Below, one piece after another: positions 1 to 12,363 of a stretch of DNA of 64,000 nt. The stretch is from Calonectria ilicicola (lineage: Eukaryota > Ascomycota > Sordariomycetes > Hypocreales > Nectriaceae), in the NCBI GenBank assembly GCA_020809705.1, contig CP085830.1, forward strand, positions 2,666,001 through 2,730,000, in the 5' to 3' direction. The notes under the pieces were generated by a model. That model did no database searches, was not told the DNA's origin, and worked only from the letters and a program-made list of their open reading frames with translations. Position numbers and translations under genes: made by a program. Position 1 is the stretch's first letter; each line of letters starts with the position of its first letter.

Positions 1-332
1 GGGTCATGGGAACGCACTGGCCAGATAGCGGCATCATACCCGTGTGCCTGGGCCTCAGACTGGTCATGACGCTTATTGAGAGCGCCCCAAGTCTCTGGCT
101 CTGGCACCAAACCTAGCGACGTAACTAACTGATGACTGGCTGGCTGAGTTCCCCAATATCGTCTACCGGAGAATCTATCAGACTCTAGAATAGAATTGGA
201 CTTGCGGAGGGCCGCCGCGGCCGGCGCTCGGTACGGGAGCGCTGAGGGCACTTGATGCCCCCTGCTGGGCGCTATTCCACTCCAGCCAAGCGGCACATAC
301 ATGCGACCATTGAAGCGAAAGTTGGTGTACAT
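1..332 (-). CDS. 5' part of an unrecognised protein gene, cut by the left edge
   Basis: Reading the minus strand from an ATG at 332 gives 110 codons without a stop up to base 1, so the gene continues outside the window. The visible N-terminus begins MYTNFRFNGRMYVPLGW and has no obvious signal peptide or membrane segment. A short alanine-rich stretch lies near residues 39-43, and the rest is mixed and hydrophilic. I do not recognise the family. Support comes from the uninterrupted frame and protein-like composition. Against it, no domain is seen and a 110-codon frame can occur by chance. If real, it is transcribed leftwards, away from the long gene-poor stretch to its right. Confidence 0.45.
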   Translation of the reverse strand, partial: MYTNFRFNGRMYVPLGWSGIAPSRGHQVPSALPYRAPAAAALRKSNSILESDRFSGRRYWGTQPASHQLVTSLGLVPEPETWGALNKRHDQSEAQAHGYDAAIWPVRSHD

Positions 333-992
333 GGCAGCGCTGTCAGCAGACGCACAGCATGATTATCTCGAAAAGGCTTTCGCGCTGTTCTCTCCGCATG
401 TGAGGGCGGTTTGACTTGCGATGATGTGGTGACGGGACCCTGTAACGGTAGGTTTTAGCGGGGGTTGCATATCCTCGCTTAGCGCTATTGGGAGCATTGT
501 GTCTTGGAATGGTTCAGGTTGCTTCAACGCGCCTGGAGTAGACTGTCCGAGGATGATTAACTGTCTATGGGATAATTTGTGCAGAATAGCGTGCGGTGAG
601 AGACGGAGTGTTGATGTAAGTGGTGGTTTGGCACGGTACGAACGGCTCCCTCTCTTCTTCTCTCACCTCAAAGATGTAATCGCACCTGCTTCACCTGACG
701 ACAAGCGACGGCGGCGGGTGGCACAGCGCCTGGCGTGTCGGCGCCTGCCAATCACTTTGCGCGCTTCGATCCCGACGTCTCGCCTCTGCTTCCCCGGAAC
801 AGGCATTGCAGCCCTGACCAACTAATGATCACTGAGCTGCCATCTCTGCATCGACGGCGTCGAGCGCATTGACGGTGATGGCTCTATCGGAGAGGAGACA
901 AAAACTTGGCGCATCGATTGACAAGTAAACCGGTGCCCACGGGACGGATCGCTGACTCCCCGGTTCCGGGGGCCAGATGAGATTATCTCCTT

Positions 993-1022
993 AGTGAACC
1001 ACCATGGTGGCGGCGGTTCACT
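993..1022. repeat. Perfect inverted repeat with an inner palindrome
   Basis: AGTGAACC at 993-1000 is exactly complementary to GGTTCACT at 1015-1022. The left arm overlaps a 12-base perfect palindrome, CCACCATGGTGG, at 999-1010. The element could form a hairpin or bind a dimeric protein. No flanking gene explains it. Confidence 0.7.
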
Positions 1023-2280
1023 AGGCGAGGCAAAGGCAGGTATTTTCTCACAGGGGACGTTGTTTAGTCCCGGCCTTTTTACCCCCGTCGTTGTGTGGAA
1101 AACGGACACGCCCATTGATGGCGCGGAAGCACCATTGAGTCCCGCGCACCGTCGGCAGTTTGGGTGGCCGGCGCCACGCTAAATCCGGTTCCGAGGCAGC
1201 AGAGGAACCAAGGGGGGGGGGAGTGTGCCAATGTGTATAGAGTCATCATCAGAGCGAAGGGAACGGCACGACGCTGGTTTGAAAACTCCAAGATGAATAT
1301 GAAAACGAGTGTAGATGTAGCAGATTGGAGTGAGTTGGGCCGAAATTCGAACCCGGGCTGCAAAGTGCGACGTAATGTGTGTGATAGGAGAAAGAAAAGA
1401 GAAACGAAACAAAAGGAGACCCCGGCTGGAGGGAGGAGGCGGAGTCACAAGACAAAACAGCCGGTGCCCTCCTATGTTAGGGTCATGGGCATCATAGAGT
1501 GACGAGTTGCGTACTTGCCTCGTAGTGAGTTATTGTCGTATGGATGGAGTGGTCAAGTAGTGAGATGCTGCACTCGGGATCCCCAGGGGCCGGGTCTCGC
1601 CCCCTTGGGCCCATCCGACCTTGTGGGTTCCGCTTACTTTGCCATCCAGGTACCTTGCATATTTCATAACTGTTATGGAGTCCGGTATATTGGCTATTTG
1701 TGGTTTTTCTTTTCTTGATCGGAAGATCAGACCAGGGGTGCATTGGGGGCTGAAATAGCTTCATCCTGCTCATCGTTCTCGCCCCCCTCTGCCGGTAACT
1801 TAGACTCCACACATGGGCCCCGGGAACACACAACACATGGCTTGCACATGGTCAAGAAGGAAACAGGAAAATGGATATTTCTAGTCGCCCACAGGGCCCC
1901 ATTTCAGGTGATTATTGGGTGATCGAGCATGGGATGGAATTTGAAATTAGGCACAGTACTCCATTCCAAGCATCAGGTACCAGGCATCCAGCATTAAGCA
2001 AGCGTTCCTGCTTCTTCCCTATTCCCCTGCATGTGCCTTGCGTCAAGTCTAGCGAATCCCAGATCATGCCGATGACCGGGCCGAGGATCATCCCAGGGAA
2101 GAGATGGCGAGGCGAATAGAACCCAAAGGCTGTTACAAGGGGAAGCTCGAAGAAAGATAAAAAATGAAAAATAGAAAAAGAAAAAGAGCTACACCAGGGC
2201 AAAGGAAAAAGCATAAAAGCCCAAGCGAGAAGTGGGGTAGACAAAGGCTGAGAGAGATTCCAAATACGGTGCATGCAGTC

Positions 2281-2298
2281 TTTTTTTTTTTTTTTTTT
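2281..2298. repeat. Poly-T tract (18 T)
   Basis: Eighteen consecutive T residues in intergenic sequence. Similar tracts occur at 29713-29727 and 33902-33912. They give poly-lysine or poly-phenylalanine in neighbouring spurious reading frames. Confidence 0.95.
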
Positions 2299-5200
2299 GC
2301 ACAGCAAGCTGAAATATTCCTCCCGAAGCATATTGCGGCTGAGATCTTTTGCATGCCGGTACTTTCACCTGACGTGCAAGGTAATGTGAGTGAGCGAGGG
2401 CAATATTGGACGGGCTGAGAAGCCGAGCCCTGGTCCCGTTTCCTCGTCTTGGGTCTTGTGCCATTGCCGCACCAAAGTGAGCCAGGGTGTGGATTTTTTT
2501 CTCAAACGTGGGGTAAGGGAAAAAATCGGGATCCGTCTGGTTTTTCCAACCTCTTCATACGGCTCTCCAATTCTGCAACTCTATTGGCTAATCCGCAGAC
2601 CAGAGTGAGGTCATATGGCTTCTTATCCCCACACATCCGTGCTGCTAGTTACACGGGCTGCATTGGCCAACATTTCTGAGACGGTGATTGGTTAGTCGGA
2701 CTGATTGGAGGAAGGGAAGGGCCAGGACCACGGGAGTACGATGGCCCCCTTCGTTGCCCTGAGCCCTGGTCCTGGCCATGAACGCCCAATCCAACTCCGG
2801 ACGAAACGGAAAGTCGATGCCATTCTTGCTGAGTTGTTCTCTGGCTGGGGATACTCCATACAAGTCTGACGCATGTCACACGTCCACGTATTCGTACTTG
2901 TTTGACGGTACAGCTGGCGATGCAATTGAGAGTGGTTTTCTGTCGCCTTTCTTCGTACCCCATCGCTATGCGAGAAATGTTGGCAGGAAGTGGGCTTGCA
3001 TAGCATGGCATATTCCCTCTGGTCGGCAATTGGGGCTTCTCTTTGGTTAGTTGGCTTCAGTCGCTTCGTCCCATTCCGTTCGCCATCCGCTTCCTCTCCA
3101 CAGCTCACGTCACCCGACAAACCTCAATGCTCCATTGAATTGCCCACATGAAGAGCCACTTTGTCGTACAGCCGGTCAGCAAACACTTTCTTTCACACCC
3201 CTCAAAACCCAATTTTACCCGTCACCGGCTGCAAAACAAGTCATTACCCTTGGCACGAAAATCTACCCTGGAGAATCGCGTGTTACACGGCGCTGTCTAT
3301 ACATGATATCCCCGTGCTCTTGTTGGCGAGACTCAAGCTCGGGCCTATTATTCTCGCTGATAACTATTAGGAGAATGAAGCGGGTTGACGCCCATCATCT
3401 GTGCCTTGCATGCCGTTGGAGAGCTTCACTTCAGCCTTACCCCAAGGGCTGAGACAGCATGGCGCGAACCGAAGTGTGCGCCTTTGCTTTACTTCTGACT
3501 GTAAAAAGTTGTTGCCAGATGAAAAGGACGTAAAAAGGAAATTAAAAATAGAAGGCATAAAAAAAGACCCCTACTCTGTAACGTATTCGAGTGGAATGAT
3601 TTCTGCTGTGATACCCGCCTAAAGCAGTGACATTGACGATGAATTCCGAGCGGCCTTCTGGAAAATATCCGGGTTTTGCTGGCGGGTGGCCATCGCCGCT
3701 GTGCCTGGGCTGGTCTGGGCGTGCATCCTCCACTGGTGCCCACTGGTGACCCCTGGAATCCAGAGTCCCCTGTCTGCCACTCAGTTTACTTGCTATATTC
3801 CCCATGATGCCTCGTGGCAGGGCATTCCGGTTTGAGCCGTTGGCGATGACCTAGCTGAAGGATGCCCTTGCCTCTGACATGCCACGGCTGCAAAAACTCG
3901 ACTTTTCTCATCTGATTCCGCTCTCAAAGGGGAGAGAACATGGGATTTTCATCTTCAAGGGTCTCCATGTCTGGGACCATGTACCCGGTTCATCCACAGG
4001 AGTGGGACATCCAATCAGCCGGGGGATCGCCCTTCCATCCAAACCTTTGGGAACACTATGTATGGGAGGATGACCAGGGTGCGTTTGTTCCACTGGCCTC
4101 TTTTCGCGGCCTCCAGGCTCCGACTGCCTCTCTTGTCACAGCCGGGCCTGGGGCTCTCACTGCAAGGCACCACCGCAAGGCAAAACCTCTTCATCAAGGG
4201 ACCGGATTTCAGCGTCGCCGGGCGGCCTGACGGGCTTGTCTCCATAACTGGCCCAGTTGACCTGTGGCACAGTGGTCCTGCTCATGAGCCGAGTGCGCTT
4301 GACAGCCGGCTCGGCTATTCATTTCCCTTCCGCTGTTCGACAAGTATGAGGATTGACACTCGCAAAACGGTCTCGGTCGCCTGTGTCCCAGCGACCCTGA
4401 TGTCGGTTGCCGCCAAGGCCCTTCACATGGCTGTCTCTTTCTGCTTAGCCGGAATATGAAAGTGCACTGTCTACCCCCTGGTCTTTCCGCCGGGCGCGTG
4501 CAGCAGCAGCGCGGCAGTCAGAGGAAGGGAGGGCGTTTAAGCTGCGCTCACCCCCGCTACCCATCGCCGCACCCGCTCCTGGTCCCCACACCCTGGTCTG
4601 GGGCTTGCCAGGGCATCGATCAGACCCTTGACCAAGCCTGCCCAGCACTCCCACTTTGTTTGCCCAAAATTGGCAATCACAGCTTGAGACGCCTCGTCAC
4701 ATTTCTCCTACGCCGAGTCGGCTTATACACCCCCGCCCGCCTGCCCGTCTATCACTTCAGTGGCGGCCCCTAATGAAAGGGAATAGTGTATGCGGCCCGG
4801 CGACCTCTACTCTACTAGCTGCGCCGGTTGCATCCTGACCCGACGCTTATCGCCGATGATCAAGCCGTTGTGTTGGGCTCTTGTTCGGCAGTTTTGAGCT
4901 GGAGTTATCCATGGATGCACTTGCGAAATCACAGAGTCGCTTGGCTGGCGCTCTGGCTGTCCCACGACCCAGAGGCGCTACGTAGTGGCCTGAAAGAGTC
5001 ACGGATTGGGCAGCCTTCCCAAGCCTTCCCAAGCCTTGTCTCGCTTTCTACCTGTGAGGTGGCTGCAGCACGCGCCTCCAAGTGCCTTTACCACGGTCCC
5101 GGGTCGCCCTCCATCTACTTGCACATTGCTAGCGGGAGATAGCCTCCAACCCCGAAGCAAGAAAGAACAGGATGGGATGTCAGCTCGAACACCCAGACCG

Positions 5201-6375
5201 GATAGTTGGCATAACAAAGCAAGTCCAGGGCTGCAGATCTGGGCGCCTCTCCAGGTGGCTGTTGATGCCCATCTCACAGCCTAGATCCTGGATCGGACGG
5301 GCTCTCAGGTCAGGACCTGGACTCTTGTCGCCCATCTGCTCTCGGACTTGTCCTTCCCCACCATTTATGACAGATCAGGGCACAGTATTTGCAATTCCTG
5401 CGGCCGACGCAGTATATCGGAACTGCCTTTGAGCTGAGGCGGAGGACAGGAACCCCCGCAAGAGGTGTGGGAGACCTCGGTAGTTTTAACTCGATGAGGA
5501 GCGAATCAGGTGGCCGCAAGTCTGGAGGACCTTGAACCTTGATACGCATCATGGCTGGATCCACTGCTGGACTCTGGATAATCAGAGGGCATAATCGAGA
5601 TTTTTTTTTCTGCGGCGGGATCCGCGACGAGATGCGCGAATGTTAATGGCTCCCTCTGAAGTGGAAATCGTCAACTGGATCCGAATTGATGTTGGAATGA
5701 TATATCACATTTGTACATCATTTCAGACAAAGTGGCTTTAGCTTAGAATAGAAACGCCACGCCCCATATTCGCGCCTCAGAGCGACAGGCATAGACCCTG
5801 GGTAAAACTGAGCGCCTCGCCAAAATACCATCTTTTCTCATTCATCATCGGCCGAGAAAACAACACCGTCTCCGTTTTAGGGCACCGTTATGAATTCTTA
5901 TGCAAGACCGTCCATCATCCGTCAATAAAACTGTGTCCCGTGATACAACCGCGATGCCGGAGGGCTGATACGCTGGGCGACCAGGGTTATCCCCGAACTG
6001 GGATTTGGGGGCTGCCCGAAATTCCTCGGGCTCAGCCAGGGTCCTCAGCTTTGAGTTGGATCGCTGTCACCGCAGAATGTGAGAGGAATATGATAGATTT
6101 GATCACCTAGCAGAATGTAACATTCAGGACTTGAAAAAATTGCCGTGTTACGTGACAGTAAAACGAAAGAGTGTGTGTGCATGCAACACTTGGTTTAGGG
6201 AACGTGCGTACCGCTGACAGCAACCTCCCACCCGCGCCGTCGGACGCCACCTTCGCACTAAGTTGACCCTGACCGTTGAGTAACACTTGGGAAAATGTTT
6301 TGCTTTCATTGGTATCAACAGTTCTGTGTTGGTTGACAACTGGCGGGGTTTGCGCCCCTCTCGCCGCGGATGGAG

Positions 6376-6403
6376 TTTTTTTTTTTTTTTTCTTTCTTTC
6401 TTT
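6376..6403. repeat. Poly-T followed by CTTT microsatellite
   Basis: Sixteen T residues followed by three CTTT units. An ordinary polypyrimidine tract in intergenic DNA, with no gene signal attached. Confidence 0.9.
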
Positions 6404-8832
6404 GGGTTGTCGAATTAGGACATGAGACAGTAAGGCGTCTGGGGAAGGCGTGCCCAACGTCGAGGCTCGGAAAAGAAACAATCTGGGGACTGGACAGGCA
6501 CGGTAGAGCCGTCGTGGCGGAGCCCGAATCTAGCAGGCCCTGGCCAGCTAAGGAGCCTTCAGGGCGGACTGAGGCGCAGGCCATTCAACGCCAAAGCCAG
6601 GTTCGCCTTCAGGGTGCCTGAGATGAACTTGGGTCGTGGAGAGCTGGATGCGAAACCCCCACACGAGCCTGGACATCCCACTCCGATTTTGATACCAACA
6701 AACCTTGAATATAATCGATTAGGCGCTGTAATATTATTTACATAGCACTAGAAAAGGGAGGAGGGCCGGGCTGATTGGGGAGGGGGCTGTCCAGATTGAG
6801 TCATCTCGGTCAAGTAAACGGACAATGGAGGTTTGAAAATGTGATTATCATATTGTTGGCATCCCTTGCCTCACAGTCCAGACAGCTGGCTGGCCTACAG
6901 CTCACGACTCATCAGAGGCAGCCCGCCAGTCAAAGTGATTCAATACATGATACTCAATAAGTGCCGAGTTTGTGTCGACCCTTCATCCTGGGCTGGGACT
7001 GGGACGAGGCAGGTATCCTGCGGCGAGGTCGACTGACAAGAAGCAATCCGGGATTCGCGAGAGCCGGATAGGCCCTGGCCATCAGATACCGCTGGTTGGG
7101 AACTGGTGGGCGGCCGCATCGCGTGCATGGTGTCGTGCTCATGCTCCCCTTTGGGCTATTGGTCTATGATTGGCCCGCATCCAAAGTCATAAGAAGTCCA
7201 TCTTGAATCTGTGATTGAACAAATCGGGTATGCATGATCCTAGCTCGTGGCCCGTGTGCACAACTGGGCCTGCCCTTGTTCATTACCTAACCCTCATCTG
7301 GATGGGTAAAAACGAGACGACACGCCCTGTACCTTTTGTGGCTGAGGCACACCCAAAGGCACACGCCACTGTCCACTCCCCCGACTTGACCCTGGCAGAC
7401 CTGAGAACGGCGCGTCCGCCGCCGAAGGAGAGTGGACGAGGCTCGTACAGGTTATTTGACAGCTTTGGCATATCAAATGGTATATTTGGATGGGTTGCAG
7501 CATTTTTTGTCGCGACCATGACCTTGATCGAAGCCACATGGCAAATGACAACCAGCTGACAGAGGCAAGATAGACGTTGGGCGGGTATTGGCCGGAGAGT
7601 AACGCAGCTGACGTAAAGACCACAGGAGCTGCACATTTAGAAAGCCGGTCCTGGTTGTGCCTGCATTGACAGCCCTCCAAACCAGGTCTGAGGATTGCCA
7701 GTACCTCGGATGATTGGGACAGCCAAGATGAAGGACTTTTTTTTTTTCACATCACGGTGGCGGCTGGCTCTCGGGTGGCAGAGTCCGTTGATTTTTAATG
7801 AGCCGGCGCCAACTCTGTTTCCATTGCGAATGTTTGACCAAGAAAAAAGTGCCTTACGTATGACTCCCTATGGGTTTTTTATGGCGAGGAAACAAAGAAT
7901 GGGGCGCCACGAGGGATGAGACAAGTACGCTAGTCCACTTGTGGTCCAAGTTTCTCCCATCGCCCTCTAAAGCCTCCTACCAGTTTTAGCACAACGACGG
8001 TGTTCATCCATGGTCCAGTGACCGAGCTTGGCAGTAATGTGCTAGTGACAGGAGTCAAACGGTGACAGGGCTACGTAGTGGATATTTTGGCCGGCTACTA
8101 TCTTTTTTCTCGGGATATCTGATCTTGCCTCTGCACGGCTCATCTGCCTAGGTAAATCTCCTGACGGCACAAGTAAGCCTATAGCAGGGCGAGAACGGGC
8201 AAGACGGCAACGGAGAGAACTCGTGCACACGGCAGTAGGAACCAACGTTAGCACTTACCTTAGTCAGTCGTTCAAAGCAGCTGTGAGACTTAGCCACAGC
8301 GGCGGCAGGAAGGCCGTCTGGCTGGTTCATTGGAAGGAGCTAACAGTGGTGTCCGAAAGCCGAGGACGCTGCGGAGCCACCAGCTGCTGAGGCCAGCCAG
8401 CCAGCGAGCGCACACTGTTGGTATAAACGCTCGACCGTTGAGCCCCTCGAACCTTGCCCCCGCGAATGCTGTAGTGATTAGGGGGCGCTCCAGACGAACC
8501 GGGCAGTTCTGCCAGCTCGCCTCTGCCGTGAAACTGGAAATGCGCGGCGGACCTCAACACGAGGTTGTGTGGAGGGCTGAAGTGATGACGATCTCCCCCC
8601 TCCTCCTTCAACTGGAAAGAGTCACGACAAAGCCCCCAGGGGGGCTGTCCCACTATGAAGAGGGCCATGCCGAGTACGTTGTTGGGTTAAACAAGGCGGA
8701 TACGCAAGGGACTCGAGCTACATAATCCAGTGATGCCATCGCGGGCCTTGGCTCGAGTGGCAAGTGGTGCCCCATTCCATACGGCACTGCAGGACAATAC
8801 AATACAATGGTTAACCTTAGAGTGGTCAGGGG

Positions 8833-8859
8833 CAGCACAGCACAGCGCAGCACAGCACA
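8833..8859. repeat. Short GCACA-type tandem repeat
   Basis: Imperfect alternation of CAGCA and CACAG units, with one GCG variant. Low-complexity intergenic sequence with no apparent coding use. Confidence 0.75.
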
Positions 8860-10199
8860 ACTCAACAGAGCAGGAGGGTTTCCAGGGTAAGCCAACTACC
8901 GTAGCAGCCCGGGCGGCGGGATCATCGGGCCCGCAACGCAAACCAGCAGGGGCTGTCCACTGCGGAAGCCGCCGTCATCTCGTGGGCCACGGCGAGGGCG
9001 CCAAACCCAAGCCCGGCGCCGTCGAGCGGGACCCAGGTCGGCTGGCTTCACAGTGGAGGCGAATACAGAGCCAGCTGACGACGGCGTTGTCGTCGCCGCG
9101 ATCGTGCAATTGATTGGGGGGTTAATCCCGCCTGAGACCTCTGCCAGAGGCTACTGAGCTGTCTGGGGGCTTCATATCAGCGCCGAGGAGCGAGACATGC
9201 TGCTCGACGCAAGACACTTGACCGCGGCCAGATGGGTCCAAAACGGAGGGTCCAACTGAACCAGGCCTTTGGTCCTGCAACGGTATACCGTTCCCTACCG
9301 ACGGAGAGCACCGTCTAAGCCTGCCGGTATAACAACCGGCAGCAACAGCCGGCCTCAAGCCAGAGCCTAGCACCGGTCCTGCCCGGGCTGAGCGATGATG
9401 CCTGGCTGGGAGAACAAAGAGAAAAATTTCGAGAGATTGGATACCAGGTCCCAGGGATATCCCCGGCTGGCCCAAGACCATCACCAGAGCTGCGCTCACG
9501 CCTCTTAGACGCCCCCTCCACCATGTCCAAGCTTCCCAGCGCCGGCCTTTTTTAGCGTCGCAAATACCCTTGTCGAGATCCCGCGTCTGAATGCCACACC
9601 CACGTCCCTAAACTCGACTTCACCTCTGCTTTGAAAAGAAAGTATGAAAAGATGAGACCTGATAGCCCTCTACAAAGGAAACACCGCAGCAGAAGCAATG
9701 CCGCAGGGACATTGGCCTGGTGTCTGTTTGAGTCCTCGTCGCTGGTGTTTCATTTCTCCTCCTTTGCCTCCACTGTATAGCGGCCGCCCAGTGGCGCCGC
9801 CAGCCGGGGAACTTGGACGACATCCCCCCAAGAGAAACACGCTCTAGAGGGGTTTTCTGGGTTGGCGCCCCTTGTCAAGATGCCCCAAATGTCTCATTCG
9901 CGTCGACGAGATGTTCTATCAGAAAGACAAACATATAACCAACATATACACAGAAAGAGGCTTGACATGGGGTCCCACCAGGCGTCCGTCCCTCTAAAGC
10001 CAAGCCTGTCGGTGACATCCTTGCTCCCCTCCTTTGATCTCCTCGCGGCAGCCCAGAAGCTCCATCCAGATCCTGGTATTGCTGTCTCCTGCACGCTGGG
10101 GTGTGCCGTTCACCCCTCCCCTTTCCAACACCCCCAAAAAAGACCCGTCTAGTGGGGGGTTTGAGTTGAAGTCCACAACTTGGCCTAGCATAATGATGA

Positions 10200-10735
10200 G
10201 ACCTGGATCAGCTTTCTCTTGCTATCCTGGTGCTGGTCAAAGAGGTACCAAGAGCTAGACCCGCCTCTGAGAGGATCTCCGAGGTTTACCGCTCGATTGG
10301 CTCGAGAGATTTCACCCTTGTCGCAAATCCAGCGGCGTCGCAAATCCCATCGGATATATGTACTTGGGCTTCGCTCCCCAGATCTCTGCCTTCGAATCGA
10401 TCCCGTCTCACACAACACCTCTTTAACCACCACGAACTGCCGCTTCCGACATCGTCTTTCCTTTTCACATACATATATCCCCTCTCATCCTCTACCTTGG
10501 TCTCTGCTTCTTCACATTCTCACTCTACTCTCAGCCAAGACCAACACTCATCACTTCCCGCACTTTATCACCAACAGAGTACACGGGGATTCTTTCTAGT
10601 GTACCCTCCCAAGTTCAACTTTATACCACTACACCTGTCAGTCTTGCTGTGATCGCAAGACTGAACTATACCGGCAAACTGGCTCTTACGGCTCAGCCTT
10701 CGGCGGCCCCAAACTGGGGACGCTGGCCCCAGCAA
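10200..10735 (+). promoter_or_regulatory. Pyrimidine-rich leader of the Azf1-like gene
   Basis: From about 10430 the plus strand is rich in C and T (many CTCT and TTCTT runs), as is usual in leaders of filamentous fungal genes. Upstream ATGs are present (for example near 10357). The frame of the downstream protein is open back to at least 10649, and the encoded residues just before the chosen ATG (PNWGRWPQQ) look protein-like. A CAG at 10638-10640 and another at 10694-10696 could be splice acceptors, so the true start may lie on an unrecognised upstream exon. Confidence 0.45.
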
Positions 10736-12363
10736 ATGCAGGGTGAATACTCCATGATGGAAGGTTCTGCCATGATGCCTTTCGACAACAGAACGACCAC
10801 ATCTGCTCCTCTTCAGCGCCCAGTGATGGCTCCTCAGTACATGGTTCCCAACAACTACAGCTCAGCTCCATTGACCAGCATCGCGGCTCCTCACTACCAA
10901 GCTACCAACCCTTACCAATTCGGCGCCTACCACGGCCCGCCTACGCCTCCTCACCAGTCTCCCCCATTCAAGGCTGAATACCACGATCGCCGAGTTATGG
11001 GACCCGAAAGCGACAACGGACGAACCCTACCATACCCTCGGGACCTGAAGCACACATACGGAGAGCAGGCTCCTTCCCCGGCAAGAAGCGATTCACAGGC
11101 TTCCACAGCGCGATCCGTCAGCTCGAACCCTGCTGTCTGCTCCAAGACCATTACTTCCAACGAGACCATCAACCCTGATCATCAGGTCAACTTCGACACT
11201 GATGTGGATGAGCTGATGAAGGCTATTCAGCAGCGCAAGGTAGATGCTAAGGCTCAAGAGAGCGCTCCATCTCCTCAGCCGTCCCAGCAGCCTCAGCAAC
11301 CTCAGCAGCCTCTTACACCTGCTTCTGAAGCCTGCACCGAGCAGCCAATTCAGTCCCAGGTCGATAGCAAGGTCTCTCGAAAGCGCTATGTGTGCAATGG
11401 ACCCAACTGCAAGAAGAGCTTCACTCAGAAGACTCACTTGGACATCCACCGCAGGACTCACACTGGTGACAAGCCATACGTAAGTACGGTACTGTTCAAG
11501 AGAAGTCTGAATATACTAAGGATCCATAGACTTGTGACTTCCCCGGGTGCAAGCTCACCTTTTCTCAGCTTGGTAACCTCAAGGTAAGCATCGCTTCGTG
11601 TGTTTGAGAGACCAACAACACTAACGTCTCATCTAAGACACATGTCCGTCGTCACACAGGAGAGCGCCCCTACTCCTGCGACAAGTGCGGCCGGCGCTTT
11701 GCTCAGCGTGGCAACGTTCGAGCCCACGAGCAGACCCACCAAGGACTCAAGCCATTCATCTGCAAGTTGGATGACTGCAACAAGACCTTCTCTCAGTTGG
11801 GCAACATGAAGGTAAAAAGACCTCATTTTTGAGAGCGAGTGCAAATATCTAACATTCTACAGACTCACCAAAACAACTTCCATAAGAAGACTCTCAAGAC
11901 TCTCACCACTCGTTTCGCACATGTTCTGTCCGGTGGTGAAGAGATCCCCGAGGTCGACCGCGACCTTTTTGAGTACTTTGCTACCCACTACAAGAACAGC
12001 AACAAGGGCATTAAGGGGCGGGGCAAGGCGCGCACTGTCGCCGAGCGCAAGAGCAAGACTGCTGCTCACTCGCCACCCACTACTACTGTCACCGCCCAAT
12101 ACCCTCTTCCACAGATCGCTCCCCCCCAGCAAGCTCACCACCAGCAGCATCATGCCATGTCTCACTCTGGCAGCTTGGCTGCTTACAGCATGAGTCGCGG
12201 CCACCCCAACATGATGAACAACATGTCGCGAGAGCACCATGGGCCTGCCTATGAGATCTTCATGGATGGTGAGCAGCACCATGTCCAGCCCACCACTGGC
12301 CCTCTTATGTATGAGGATGAGCACTCTCGTGACATGGCATTCACTGCTGAGCGAATGTACTGA
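10736..12363 (+). CDS. C2H2 zinc-finger transcription factor, Azf1-like
   Basis: Four coding exons: 10736-11479, 11530-11583, 11638-11811 and 11863-12363, giving 490 residues from the ATG at 10736. The first 215 residues are rich in Pro, Gln and Ser, including a QPQQPQQP run near residues 190-200. Four adjacent C2H2 fingers follow at about 218-242, 250-274, 278-300 and 307-332, joined by TGDKPY/TGERPY-type linkers. A conserved stretch after the last finger ([18 protein letters not shown]) marks fungal Azf1-like regulators. The tail is rich in His, Met, Pro and Gln. The protein should act in the nucleus as a sequence-specific regulator; its targets cannot be read from the sequence. Introns of 50, 54 and 51 bases interrupt the finger region. 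The 5' end is uncertain: coding may extend upstream of the chosen ATG. Confidence 0.88.

Larger units (their letters stand above)
333..10199. other. Gene-poor stretch of about 10 kb
   Basis: Open frames of 60 to 140 codons exist on both strands, but none has a recognisable domain and many start only at GTG, TTG or CTG. I see no transposase, reverse transcriptase or terminal repeats. The stretch holds homopolymer and simple-repeat tracts (poly-T at 2281-2298, T/CTTT at 6376-6403, a GCACA-type tract at 8833-8859) and one perfect hairpin at 993-1022. It probably contains the distal promoter of the C2H2 regulator at 10.7 kb and perhaps non-coding transcripts. Small, heavily spliced genes could be missed by eye. 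Confidence 0.5.

Noticed and set aside
1335..1360. Second tRNA-like B box (GGGTTCGAATTTCGG) on the minus strand
   Set aside because: No matching acceptor 5' strand, D arm or anticodon arm lies upstream; only an isolated motif.
8833..8859. Repeated GCACA units as a possible CRISPR or minisatellite
   Set aside because: Units are too short and irregular, without spacers; the organism is a fungus.
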